Source: Hansfordia pulvinata
Taxonomy: Eukaryota; Ascomycota; Sordariomycetes; Xylariales
Length of the DNA: 64,000 nt
NCBI GenBank assembly: GCA_006538405.1
Contig: BJKQ01000001.1
Location: 3,844,001-3,908,000, forward strand
Reading direction: 5' to 3'
A program made the translations under genes and the position numbers. Positions within the stretch are counted from its first letter, which is position 1, and the number at the start of each line of letters is the position of its first letter. This document shows, one piece after another, positions 23,926 through 35,321 of this stretch. Under the pieces are notes generated by a model that saw only the letters and a list, made by a program, of their open reading frames with translations, was not told the origin of the DNA and searched no databases.

Positions 23926-24924
23926 CTACAGGGACTGCTCCCCGAAAAAGTCCATGATGTAGCTAGTAGCCTCCAAGTCGGCCGTGCCCAGCTCTTTGCT
24001 CTCCCATACGTGCTTGACGTCGTCGCCAGCGTAGACGAGGCTGACCTTGGACCCCTTGTAGTCGTACCGCTTGCCGTTCTTGGTGCCTGCGATGGGCTTC
24101 TCCTCCGCCTTGGACGTCTTGGCGCTCCCGCCGTCCCTCGCGCTCCACTGCCCGACCCAGTGCTCGATGGCGGGCAGGCACGCCCCCTTCCGCATCCCGC
24201 CCCCGTAGTGGATCGTGTCGTCGGCGCCCCCGTGGAAGTGCATCACCGCCACCCCCTCCCTCCCGGGCTGGCACGGGATGGCCACGCTGCGCGGCTTGCA
24301 CTTGCCCGCGTCCGTCACGCTGTCGATGTAGTGCGCCCCGGCCACCGGGCTGAAGGCTGCGATGCGCGCCGACGCCCCCGCGTCGCACGCCAGCTTGCCC
24401 ACGAACCCGCCCCCCTGCGACATGCCCGTGGCGTACAGGCGCTTGTCGTCGACGCAGAACCCGGACTCGATGGCATCCAGCACGTCGTGCGTGAAGCCCA
24501 CGTCGTCGTTGGTCACCCCGGGCGCCCCCCACCACGTCGGCTGGCCCTCGTCGTTCTTGAGCCCCTGCAGATACACGACGATCTGGCCGCGATTGTACTT
24601 CTCCTTGTGTAGGCGCGCCTCCTTGGCGTGCGAGGCAATGGTCCCGCCCAGCCCGTGATACGACAGGATCACAGGCATCGGTTTGTCCTTGGAATACGAG
24701 TCGGGCACGTACACTTTGTACTCGCGCCCGGATTTGGTCTTGCGCGTGTCCGCGTGGCCCGCGGCCACGTCCGGCTTCTTCCCGCAGCCGGAGGACGAGG
24801 CGCGGCGCTGTTGCGGGGTCGAGACGGCGTCGTTGGTGCTCACGATGGCAGAGCCCCCGGCCTGGGTCAAGCCGGCGCACGCCAGCGAGGTGAGTAGAAA
24901 GAGGAGATCGGCGAGCTTAGTCAT
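23926..24924 (-). CDS. secreted feruloyl esterase-like enzyme (CE1/LpqC-type fold)
   Basis: A single exon encodes 332 aa. A signal peptide (MTKLADLLFLLTSLACAGLT, then QAG) is followed by a Ser/Gly/Lys linker. The alpha/beta-hydrolase core has PVILSYHGLGG (oxyanion region), the nucleophile elbow GMSQGG (Ser169), an acid in HGGADDTIHYGG (about Asp235) and His305 in DDVKHVWE. The set matches fungal type D feruloyl esterases and related polyhydroxybutyrate-depolymerase-like proteins. These release ferulic acid from plant cell walls or hydrolyse related esters outside the cell. The exact ester substrate is inferred, not shown. Six Cys residues suit disulfides in a secreted protein. Other upstream frames extend the open frame, but only the ATG at 24924 begins with a signal peptide. 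Confidence 0.9.
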   Translation of the reverse strand: MTKLADLLFLLTSLACAGLTQAGGSAIVSTNDAVSTPQQRRASSSGCGKKPDVAAGHADTRKTKSGREYKVYVPDSYSKDKPMPVILSYHGLGGTIASHAKEARLHKEKYNRGQIVVYLQGLKNDEGQPTWWGAPGVTNDDVGFTHDVLDAIESGFCVDDKRLYATGMSQGGGFVGKLACDAGASARIAAFSPVAGAHYIDSVTDAGKCKPRSVAIPCQPGREGVAVMHFHGGADDTIHYGGGMRKGACLPAIEHWVGQWSARDGGSAKTSKAEEKPIAGTKNGKRYDYKGSKVSLVYAGDDVKHVWESKELGTADLEATSYIMDFFGEQSL

Positions 24925-27900
24925 TGTGAATGCGAGAACTGAGACCTTTCTATCTGGGATTGCCCGCGGTAGATGGTGGTGCGGCGACAGGTGAGTCGTC
25001 TGAACGGCCGGCCACACGCCCCTGGCTTTATAGCTGGCAGCTTCCAGGCGGTTGGCAAGCGTGCAGACTCCGTCTTTGTTGCGAGCCGATCCAGAAGGGC
25101 GTGCAGCATGGCAGCGGTGGACTGAGATGGTCAGCAAGCCCCTCGAGTAGTAAACCCACCTGACGTCTTCTGCGCCGGCGATCTCTTTGGAGAAGCCGAG
25201 GGGCACACACACACCCGCGCGCGTGAGGGGCCCTTCCTTTCGCACGTGTTGGCTGTGTCCGGAACTGCAATAAAGGAAACGGCGCCGGCAGCCGGCCGAG
25301 GCCGGATATGCTGCCTCGCCGCTTTGTGTGTAACAAGTCCGGGTGATCGACCAGACATGACGACGGCCAACGGACTCGGGAGAAAGGGCCGGGATGAGGG
25401 GACAAAGGAAAAGAGGCCAGAGAGTCTCACCGAACTACCGAGAGTGACAATTTGGCTACGGCGCGGTGCGGCACGGTTGCGCACCGCCGCTCGCTTGGCC
25501 TCTCTGCGCCGCACCGGTCCTGGCCCGGGTGTTGCCAGGCGTGAGGCCGGTTGCAGATTGACGTGGGTTGTGTAGTAACGCACTCTCTGCCCCCAACTCT
25601 CCGAGGCTCCGTGGCGACTCGTCAGCAACAACCTTGCAAACAGGGTATGTTGCGCAGCGGGATGTGGGAGAGCACGCCAGACGGAGATGTCGCTGCGCCT
25701 GTGACGCAGTATGGAATACTGGGGTCCGTTATGGAGACGAGAGAGTGGCCGACGTAGACCAGTACCAAAGCTACCGTGTGACAGTCTTTCCGCCTGCAAG
25801 TGGGAAAAGGACGGTAGGCGACCTGTCATGTCGCGTCAGTTGTGACGACCGCATCGACCTCACGTGCGCGCGCGCGTGCAGCGCCCTTCATCGCGGCGCT
25901 CCGCTCCACCAAAGCCCAGCTGCGTTGACCTCTGTGTCTGCGATCCCACCCCAAGATGGAAGTCGAGGTGACCCGACCTGGTCATCGTTCTGGCGTCACC
26001 CGGCAGGGCTGCGCAAGGCGCACGTGGGATCCCAATATCGACATGCGGAGCCGGCGCTACTGGAGTCTTCGATCTGGGGGTGGAGATCGCACAGGGGGGG
26101 TAGACTGGCACGTCGACAGGGCCGGGCAGTCGACCACAGCACGCCCCTTCGCCTCTCAACTCAGGGCGATCCCGTACCACGAGGACATACAATGCTTGGA
26201 GACAACTCTGGTTGGCCGGATATATCGTGGCGACGGCATCGTGGGTTCTGCGGTTCAAGCCGCGCCGCCATACGCGACTGTGTGAGGTTACACTGGACGA
26301 GTGGTCGATCTGCTCGGCAAGCGTCGGGATGCCGAACGGGCCGGCCCATCAGCACCATGAATCTCGTTTGTGTGTGAATGTGTTTTGACCCGGCTGTTAC
26401 CATCCCTTTCGCACATCTGGAAGGGAGGGGCTAAGAGCTATCGAGAGCCGAACGTCAGCTGCCACTTCGTGCAGCATCTGGGGTCAGTTGGAAGATCGAC
26501 AAGTCTGGTGAGCAAGAGACTAGTGCCGCGCAGGGATGTGCAATCACCAAGTTGATTCTCTTGAAGACCACTCGACTGCATCCATTGACCCGTGGAAATG
26601 CAGCTCTCGATGGTCGCAGTCTGGCTCGCTGCTCAAACAGAGTTGTTTATTCCCCTCAACGCAAACGCAGAGCCATGATGTCAGCTGGGCGGAATAGGTC
26701 AGGTTGAACAAACACCTGTTACAGGCAAACGATTGCCCTCACTTGTAGGGGACGTCGCCCCATGCACAACCATGCGCAATGCAGGTTTGAGAAGGCGGAG
26801 TGCATGCTCGAACTCTCTCTTAAAGTAGCACAAGCCGCGAGCCAGAATCGCCTGCATCGGGAGGTTTAAGGTGTGGTATATATGCGTAAATGTCTGGCCG
26901 CAAGGTCAATCTCGAGTCGTCAATCTTCCCTGTGGGAAGTTCGTTGATGTGGTTGAATGCCCAATGGGAGGGTTTGATGTTGGCCCTTGGCTGGGAGATC
27001 GCGGCTCAGACAAGGTCTCATGCAGCCGCCCGTGAATGTGGCTTACTTCTCGTCTGATTTCCGACTCCAGCTGTGAAACGACCTTATCAAGAGACTCCAT
27101 CCTGTTCCAAGCATAGGGATGTTAATATAACTGCAACAACTCTGTGTGAGGGCGACGTCAATTTGAGGATCTAAGTTCTCAGGTCCCTCGCCAAAACAAT
27201 CTGCATGCGTCATCCCGACAGGCCGGCGTCTACTGCTATCCCACAGCAGTGGGACATGCTTCGACGGCGCAAGCGAAGCCGAAGTCCCCATGCTTGGAGG
27301 CGACAGCAAGACACGGAACGTGTCACCGCTTGCGGACGGACTTGTAATGCAGTCAGGAGGCCGCACGCGTTGGGCTTTTTGGCGTTGCGCGAAATGTGTT
27401 TAGCCGCTTGCGCGGCGACTGGCGCAGAAGACGCTGCACTTATCTATGTAGATGGGCCCAGCTGGGATGGGATCAAAGTCGGCATGTCGGAGGTGGCGTG
27501 CGGCCCTGCGATAATGTAGCGGGAGGTGTCAATTGGTGATGCATTCTTAAGGGTTTTGTCTGGTAGAGGTCAGCCGTGTCTAAGGTACTGACATTCATTC
27601 CAGATTGATGTCCCATCCCTTCAATTGTAGGTACCTACGTCTTGCTGCCTGACTGTTGGCAGGTACGACCGTCGATCAAGGGGGCGCTGGTCATGCCTTC
27701 CAAAGAGCATTGGCGCTTGGCAGACATGTCAATGCAGCTTTGACGTTGCGACTGTTAGCCATGATGCTCCTCGCTTCCATCACCAAACCTCCTGAACAAA
27801 GCCGCAGCCTTCTCGAATATCCAGTCAATTGCAATACAATTTTTGAGCCGCATTGATGAATGTTAGGCAAACTTCGATGGCATTACGGAGCCATCGTAAT

Positions 27901-30900
27901 GCTGCGGAAGACGGGGTCGGGGAGGCTGCGTCCCGACAACGGGCGAAAGTTCGTCTCCAGGTGTATGTATCATACATCTTGGGGAAACGATGCGATGTTA
28001 GTCTCTCCTGGCGATCTCTGACATAGATCACCCAAGACTCATGCCAAGCAACGTAAGAAATGTTGCACACCTTGAACGGAGCAGCGTTGGGCGGCTTACC
28101 CACAGTACCATCAGGCGTCGCCCACACAGCTCAGCTGGCGAACATCGAGACATATACTGCTTTGAATAGGTTTTATTTTGGCGTAGGGGTACAGCCTCGT
28201 ATTGTACGCGGTCCAGCTGTCGGGCGCCGCGGCTGGCGAACCTGGGGAAGATCTCTCGAGCAGAGCCCCAAAAGGGACCAGGTGTTGCTGCACTCTCTGG
28301 GGGTGGGGGCTCTCGCGAGTCTGCTGGCGAGGGTACACGACTCTGATTCGATTCACATATGACCAAAATCACGGCTTCCACGGAATCAACCCCCCTTACG
28401 AAGACTTACGAATCAAAAACTCATCTTTCCATTCCAATCTCGTCTCAAATGGGCCATTCGCCCTCCTGGAATTGGCTTGGGACCGCATGAAGTCGATCCG
28501 CGAGGATGGTCTTACAGCTACAGGGCAGAAGCGTGTTTCAAATTACGTAGCAAAGAGGCCGCCGCAGGAAACAACCTGGGCGGATCCTGTGCTGTGGACG
28601 CAATAGAAGGTTTAGAAGCCATGCTATGATGCCAGCTCAGGCTGACACCGAGTAGAGTGAAGGACCTCGCGATGGGTGGTTTCATGCGATGCGGGGTGAA
28701 GCCATGACTTGGGCTGATATACGAGTAAGCCAGGTATTGGCCACCTCGGACCAGGGGAGCTTGTGGTACTACTCGTACGATGATTCGTACTCCCCTAGAG
28801 GACTGGCAGCTAAGGCATCGACGCATGTGAGATGCGAGTAGCTGCCCGGAAACAGGCTTATTACTGGGGGCTTACGGGTTCTGTATGCCAAGTGTGCAAC
28901 AGGGGGGTGGCTGGGCACCTGGGATGTTCAAGTATCGTAAGCAGGACGGGCCGAGGCGGCTCAGAATGCCGCGTGTTCGAGTACTTGCATGGATGGCCAC
29001 GGCCGAGAAGACGGAAGAGTGCAGACACAGCCGGCCGGTCTGCCTGGCGCAGAAGTGGTCACTGAACCAGAGCAGCAGGGCGACCTGGGACATCCGCCGT
29101 TCCGTGTCGAGTCCCGTGCTTTTGGAGCAGCCAGCATGGCTGGCTGGGGCCGGAGGGGCCCGGATGGCCGTGGATGCGAGGATGGTGGCAGTCGAGAGCG
29201 GTGGAGGCGTCGGGCGGGTCGAATATGGGGCGGACGCGGGGCGGTCTGGAGGTCTTGCATTGGGCGCCTTTCGGGATTCGGGTAGGGATGCATTTTGCAC
29301 CTCTCGCTGGCGGTCGTGCCGTGCTGATTGACGAGTAGCTGGTTCAGCCGGGCCATGGCCGCGGACGGCTAAGATTACTCGTAGCTGCTGGCATATCTGT
29401 CAGGACAGAAGAGGCAGATCATGAATCTATGGGCAGTACTCGTAAGAGGGCCGGTCGGGAGGCAGAACTTGGCGAGGGGAAGGACCATGTCGTCGGACGT
29501 GGCAGAGCCCACTCAGGGGCGTCATGCAAGGGAAGCACCGCATGGCATCGGCCAGTGACAGACGAGGCGACTCGGTGCTAGAATTAGAACGAGGCAAGGT
29601 TCAAGTGGGTAAGGCGAGGTGATAGACTGGGCCGGAAGAGATGGGAAGCTGGCAGAAGGGCAAAAGCGCCCGAGGAACCGGACGAGACGCCGCTTTTCCC
29701 TGCTTATCGCCTTTTTTTCTGTCTCCCTCTCTCTCTTTTTCTTTGCTCCTTTGCCCGTTCGCCCCGAGCAGAGGGCAGGCAAGAGTGGCCAACGGGCGAC
29801 CGCCAGTTCAGAGGTGCATGTCTCTCCGCACCTAGCAGCTCGTACCCGTCGCCGTGTAGATGCGTGATGATCTACCTGCCCTGACCGGCGCAAGGACTTT
29901 CTGTCTGCTCGTGCAGTATGTATTGAATGGCAAGTAGCTCTTCCCGGATTGGACCCCGGATACCTACCTACCTACCTAACCTCGTAGCTGGATGTACATC
30001 TTGAATTCCCGTCGTCTGTATTATTAAAGAACAGCCCCGTCTCCCAACCCAACCCCAGCCCTCCTCCCCTCCCCTCTCTCCCTCATATGTTAGCCCCGGC
30101 CTCCGCGACAGCAGGGCCAGGAGGGGGTCGAGAACACAGCAGCACACCCGAGGACGGCCTACCAGCCCCTCGTCCTCCGAGCCATTGCGGCTTCACAACC
30201 GTCCCGCCCCAGTCGCAGCGCCCCTGGGGCCGGCCGAGCTCGAGTGCTCGCCGGTGCCGCAGGCGAAAGCTGGGGGTGGTCTCGAAGCCGAGAGCTTCCT
30301 GCGGGGAGCTGAGGGCGTCCTGCGGATCCCGATTTGGACAATCATCGTCCTTCCAATAGTAAGTCGAGCATTTGAATCTCATATTCCATGTCGTTGGAGT
30401 CGGCCGAAAGGTTTGAACATTAAAAGATCAATGAAGCACGCTCTCCCCCCGATAGCGACTTGGCCGCATTGGTGCAACTTTGCGATAAGCACATACACCG
30501 ACTAGACGAGTGCTAGTTGAGGCTCTATGTACCATATGCAACATGTGGTGGGGCACCGATCCATTGGATTCAAGTACACCCTGGATGCCTGGCTCTATTG
30601 GGTGAAAACACCCTGGCCTTCCAAAGCTCCCTCCAGCAAGCCCCAAGCATGTTCCAAGCCTACGGTGCTCAGTCTAGGGGCTCCATTTCAGGAGTGCTTA
30701 GTGGCTGGCATCGCCCAATCTGCCACGTCCCGGGCCCCCATATTTGTCCTGCCCGCCGCAACCCCTGCCTGCAGCCCTTTCTATAATTAAAATAAGAAAA
30801 AAGAAGGCGGCGGACACAGAACTGCCTCTGTGCTGACGACGCGCGCAGGGACAGCTAATCTGTCTTCTTCCCCTTATCCTCAACCCGCTGCCGCCATCGA

Positions 30901-31098
30901 GCACAACCATCCACCTCCCCCCCTTCGTTTTCACGAATCCCCAGACGACAGCGCCGCATCCGCGTGCTCGACTTGCTTGCGGGTTCCAGACGCTCTTTCC
31001 GCCCACCTTCTCGCCACCCCTAACAATCGGCGACAGGCCTTCTTCGGCAATTAGCAACCCTCCCTGTACAAGCTCATCACCATCGCATCACCGCCATC
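24925..31098. other. 6.2-kb gene-free divergent intergenic region
   Basis: No supported gene, RNA or transposon was found. Open frames of up to ~270 codons exist here, but their composition is Arg/Ser-rich and shadow-like, and no domains are recognisable. It contains TACTCGTA/TACGAGTA copies at 28720, 28770, 29376 and 29437, and a TACC tandem word at 29961-29978. The 3' end (about 30840-31098) is CT-rich and probably holds the PRA1 leader. Confidence 0.5.
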
Positions 31099-31629
31099 AT
31101 GTCTCGCATTCAGATCCCCATTGACGTGTTGACGTCGCGACTCAACATCTCCGACCGGTTTGCTGGCTTCCGCAACACCTCCATGTCCAGCCGCTTCGCC
31201 AACATGCGCCCCGTCAGCGAGTTCCTCGACTTCAAGCGCTTGTCCAAGCCCGAGAACTTTGGCGAGGTCCAAGCCCGTGTCGGCTACAACCTCGGCACCT
31301 TCTCCAGCAACTACTTCCTCGTCTTCCTCATCCTGAGCATCTACGCCCTTGTCACCAACCCCCTGCTGCTATTCGACATCGTCCTGCTCATTGGCGGCCT
31401 CTGGATCCTGGGCCGCCTCGGTGGCCAGGACCTGACCATCGGCACCTTTCACGCCACGTCGTCTCAGCTCTACACCGGTCTTCTCGTCACCTGCGGTATT
31501 CTCTTTATTATTGCTTCACCTTTCACCACTGTCCTCTGGTTGATTGGTGCGAGCGGCGTCGTCATTATTGGCCACGCTGCTCTGATGGACAAGCCTATCG
31601 ATGAGGCTTTTTCAGGGGAGGCGGTCTAG
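31099..31629 (+). CDS. prenylated Rab acceptor PRA1/Yip3 family protein
   Basis: A single exon encodes 176 aa. The N-terminus is soluble and ends in the PRA1 signature around RPVSEFLDFKRLSKPENFGE and RVGYNLGTFSSNY. It is followed by hydrophobic segments in two pairs (YFLVFLILSIYALV, LLLFDIVLLIGGLWIL, LYTGLLVTCGILFII, TTVLWLIGASGVVII). The C-terminus is MDKPIDEAFSGEAV. PRA1/Yip3 proteins sit in Golgi and ER membranes and help recycle prenylated Rab GTPases in vesicle traffic. Length and end match fungal orthologues as I recall them. The next gene begins only 34 or 167 bases after this stop, on the same strand. Confidence 0.93.
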   Translation: MSRIQIPIDVLTSRLNISDRFAGFRNTSMSSRFANMRPVSEFLDFKRLSKPENFGEVQARVGYNLGTFSSNYFLVFLILSIYALVTNPLLLFDIVLLIGGLWILGRLGGQDLTIGTFHATSSQLYTGLLVTCGILFIIASPFTTVLWLIGASGVVIIGHAALMDKPIDEAFSGEAV

Positions 31630-31663
31630 GTGGTCGGCCGCGAGCTCCCAAATCAGCGCCCCA

Positions 31664-32933
31664 ATGGGGAAGACCATCAAGGCGCGGGAGGAACACGAGG
31701 GACGCGCCCGGGGACGAGGAGTACTACTGGAATAATAGATATCGCGTGGAGGAGTTGGACAGCGACGATACGGACTCACAAGGCGTTGGCTTGGCCATGG
31801 CGCGAAGCAATAGACGCTTCGTTAGCGATCCACTACAGTTTACCGGTATTGATTTGAGCAATGGAGGTGGAGGCAGATCTCGGAGGAGTTACGGCTATCA
31901 AGCTTCAGATGGCGAGTCAACAGAGGAGGAGGAGGAGGAAGAGGACGACGAGTCGGAGAGTGAGGAAGAGGAATCGGACGAGGACATCCCGGGCCCCCCC
32001 GACGAGCACGAGATCGCCCTGGTACAAAAGGCTCTTGCCCGGATCCGCAAGGCCCAGACCAAAGGCAAAGACGACGTCCGCCTCAACAAAGACGAGATCG
32101 CTGCGCTGGAGAGGAGACGAAAGAGAATGCAGGCCGAGGCGTCCCGACAGAACGGCAAAAAGAACAAAGGTAAGGAGCAGCGCGTTGCTATTCCTTTATC
32201 ACAATTTGGTGGGCCACCTTCCCGTCGTCAAGGGGGCCCTTCGGCTTCAGACGACACTCTGCTTCGGCATGCTCAAGCAGGATCCACCCACGGCCGGTCT
32301 GGTCCGCCCATGGGGGTCTTCCCACCGCCAAGCGCTTCTCAGCATCGCCCAAGGTCTGCTACATCTTCTTCTCAAAGAGCCCCACCGAGTCGTGAGGGAT
32401 CTTCGCCCTTCGAGTACCAATACGTCAGTTCGTCACCTAACTTTCGGCACGTTTCAGACCCCGCGGCCCTGCACAATGAACGACGTCCGTCTCCCTTGCA
32501 GTCTGCTCACAACGCCCCCGATCCGTTCATGTATCAGACGGCGGGACCGCGTGCGCCGTCTCAGTATGGCGCTGCGGCCGCTCGGCGGGCTTTGCCGAGC
32601 ACCCAGGAGGTGGCCTATGGCAGCACATCACGCAGGGCTGCCCCTGCCGCAGTCAGGGGAGCCCAGGCGGCTGAGAGCGATGACGAGACGAGCGAGGAGG
32701 ACGACGAAGACGAGGAGTCTAGCGACGAGCGCGGAAACGGCGTGCAAATTGCAAAGACTTCGACCCGGACCCGCGCTGGTGCCGTTGCGAAAGCATCTGC
32801 TTCCGCGTCTCCATCACCAGAACCGACAACAACCGTCACCACACGCTCCAAGAGCAAGAAGTCGTCACCAGCGAAGCGTTCAAGCAAGCAGACTGGCAGC
32901 AGCAGCAGCTCGCGACGTCGCAAGGGGAAATGA
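31664..32933 (+). CDS. low-complexity acidic/basic protein of unknown function
   Basis: A clear frame from ATG 31797 gives 379 aa. It has an acidic block (STEEEEEEEDDESESEEEE), a charged helix (HEIALVQKALARIRKAQTKG ... ERRRKRMQ), a middle with PLSQFGGPP, a second acidic block, and a Lys/Ser/Arg-rich C-terminus that looks like a nuclear localisation signal. Coding-like sequence in the same frame continues upstream (EEYYWNNRYRVEELDSDD). It joins the ATG at 31664 (MGKTIKAREEHEG) if one G is removed from the GGGG at 31710-31713, giving 422 aa. The only GT in that interval is a poor splice site. Either start is possible; I prefer the longer form. It is probably nuclear and chromatin- or RNA-associated, by composition only. 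No family function is recognised. Confidence 0.72.
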
Positions 32934-34175
32934 AAAGTTGATAGCCTGAGATTTGAATAGAATCGGACCCTACCTGATTTCCTTGAAGCACTCACTGTCT
33001 ACTCGTAGTCATCTGCGCGTTGTGATTACGTCTGAACACGGCAGAAGCGGCTCTCGGCCAAGCCACTTGGGTGTCGATGCTTTACGATGTTATACAGGCT
33101 GATCTATCATGCGACAATTCCCCCCCAAGTAACACGGGCTGTTGAGTGCGTACCATTGGCCATGGCAGTATGCCGGAACAGGTTGTCTTCTTTGATTCGG
33201 CCTTCTTCACAGGTATTTCACATTAGATACACCCGGCTGCCGACTTGTGCTTTGCATCAGATTGGTCCGTGGCTCGGCTGGGCTGCCTCCACAGACACAG
33301 ACTTGGCATGCACATGAACGTTCTTGTGCTGTAGATGTCTTTATATTCGACTTGACATCACCATTCGCTCACTCGCAGAGCTGGTGTCACACCTGTCGAA
33401 AACGAAGTACCCGGGTGAGGGTGGCGGCGGTGAACGCCTGCTTTACACGTTCGATGACCCTTGGCGCTTATCACTCCGGGCCTTGAGCATGCTGCTTCGA
33501 TATTCATTGCAGAAGCTTCGCGAGCGCCCAGTAGAAAGAAGTCATGGAACATGCTTCATGTTTGGAGTTTGATCAAATTGACCGTCCCAAAGAGAGGGTA
33601 TCTATCTTCAGTCATGGAAACATCACACACCAACAAGCCACCGCTAACTCGACTCTCCAGATATACCGCCTCCAGGAAGAGGTCAACCATAACTGGAAGC
33701 CACCGTCCTTGAACTCTCCTCGCCATTTTGATGCCTCAACTGCCCTCGTCTTCATTTCGTACCTCATTGCGCGCCACGCCGTGCCTTTCCTGTTCCTTGC
33801 CTCTGGTAAACCACCACACCCAAGGCGCGTGGGGAAACCGACAGCGAGCTAAAGTATATGTGCAAAAATTCGAAAAAGAAACATCCCCATCCAGATCTGA
33901 CACCGCAGTGCCATCGAGAAAAGAAGCAGGGTTAAAAGCATCAATCCAACGCGCCCGATCCGAGTTCAAGTCAAGTCATCACGCCAGTGTCCCGCCCAAC
34001 ATGCCGTGCCTCTCTCCGAAGGCAAAGCTCACATTCCATATCGATGAACGCCAAAGATTGAGTAATCAAACAGCCCGAGTCATCCTTCTCGTCGCCCAGT
34101 CATTGACGTGAAGAAGTGCCACTGGAGGGCAAGGAGAGTGAAAGCAGAGTGTTTTTTCACACCGACCTCCATCAC
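32934..34175. other. convergent intergenic region, no gene seen
   Basis: This lies between the 3' ends of the low-complexity gene (+) and the FFGLG-repeat gene (-). It holds TACTCGTA at 33000-33007, 67 bases past the stop. No protein-like frame was found. Confidence 0.5.
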
Positions 34176-35321
34176 TCAGGAAAAGAACTTGGAGATGGTC
34201 TCGCCCCAGTTGCCCCAATCCGCATTTCCAGATGACCCGCGATAGTAGCTGCCGTTACCATCGCCGTAAACCCGGTCAGGGTATTGACCACTGGGATTAC
34301 TCCAAGCCGTACTGTAGTAGCCACTATCGCGGCGGGGAGCAGTAGTGGGGCGAGTGTCGTAGTAAGCGTTGGTGGTGGTGTAAGTTCGCTGGGGCTGCTG
34401 CTGCTGAGCCTGAGCTGGTTGCCGATAGGACGATTGGCGGTAGCTGCGCTCGCCATAGGCCATGCCGTTGTCACGCTCGCGGCGGTCGCGGCGGCCGCTG
34501 TCGCCGCCAAGTCCTGTAGCCATGCGCACAGCCTCGCCAAACAGGCCAATGCCATCACCCGAAGCTGTCTGGGCCGCGAGCCCAAGCATGCGCTCAATTC
34601 CCGGAGGCATGCGTAGGCCGAATCGAGCTAGCAGAGCCGTCAAGGCACCGCCCGTGATCAGAGGCATCACCACCAGCATGAACACCTTCATGGGGTGGCG
34701 CTTGGCATAGTAGACCAGGTCACGCAAGAGCCTCTTGAGCTTCTTGAGCGCCCTGTTCATGAAGCTATTGCGAGGAGACCTCTTGTAATATGAAGAACGG
34801 CCTAGGGGGTTCCAGTCAGTCTCGACCTAGGATGTCGTCAAGCAATGCGGGTTTAGCTTACCCAAGTTCCCTAGTCCACCGAAAAAGCTTCGCGTGCTGT
34901 TGTTGCCAAGGTTGAAGAACGAGCCATTGTTGTTTCGGTACGTGTCGCCGCCAAGGCCGAAGAACGAGTGATTCCTCTTGCTGGAGTGGTGGTCGTCGCC
35001 TAGGCCGAAGAAAGAATTGTTGCGGGAGTAATGGCTCTTCTTGTCCCTGTAGTCATAGTCGTCGCCACCCGTGCCCAGACCAAAGAAAGAGTTGTTCCGT
35101 GACGCATGAGGCTTATGACTGCTGGACTTGCCACCGTTCAGGAAGGAGTCCATGGTGGACTGGTGCTTGCTCTTGGAGCTTCCGCCATACTTGGAGCGTG
35201 ACGGCGAAGGCGAGCTCGACTTGTTGCGCTTCTTGCTGCTCTTCCCCGAGATGGACTTGGCTTTGTTCGACTTGTGTGAGGTCGAGATCACCGACCCCTG
35301 GTCCCAATCAAACATGCCCAT
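34176..35321 (-). CDS. fungal single-TM protein with FFGLG repeats
   Basis: Two exons, 34862-35321 and 34176-34801, are joined in phase 1 (NLG|RSSYYKR), giving 361 aa. The head is Ser/Lys-rich (SISGKSSKKRNKSSSPSPSR). It is followed by about five imperfect copies of a [RN]NxSFFGLG unit separated by Asp/His/Tyr-rich spacers (residues ~75-150). Next comes a basic helix (FMNRALKKLKRLLRDLVYYA), one hydrophobic segment (HPMKVFMLVVMPLITGGALT) and a Gln/Tyr/Gly-rich tail ending NWGETISKFFS. The basic-then-hydrophobic pattern suggests a membrane anchor. The aromatic repeats resemble sticker motifs of phase-separating proteins; both points are inference. Homologues are annotated hypothetical in Sordariomycetes as far as I recall. 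The start could also be the Met two codons later. Confidence 0.8.

Noticed and set aside
25568..26377. 269-codon plus-strand open frame
   Set aside because: Non-ATG start, no recognisable motif, Arg/Ser-rich random composition.
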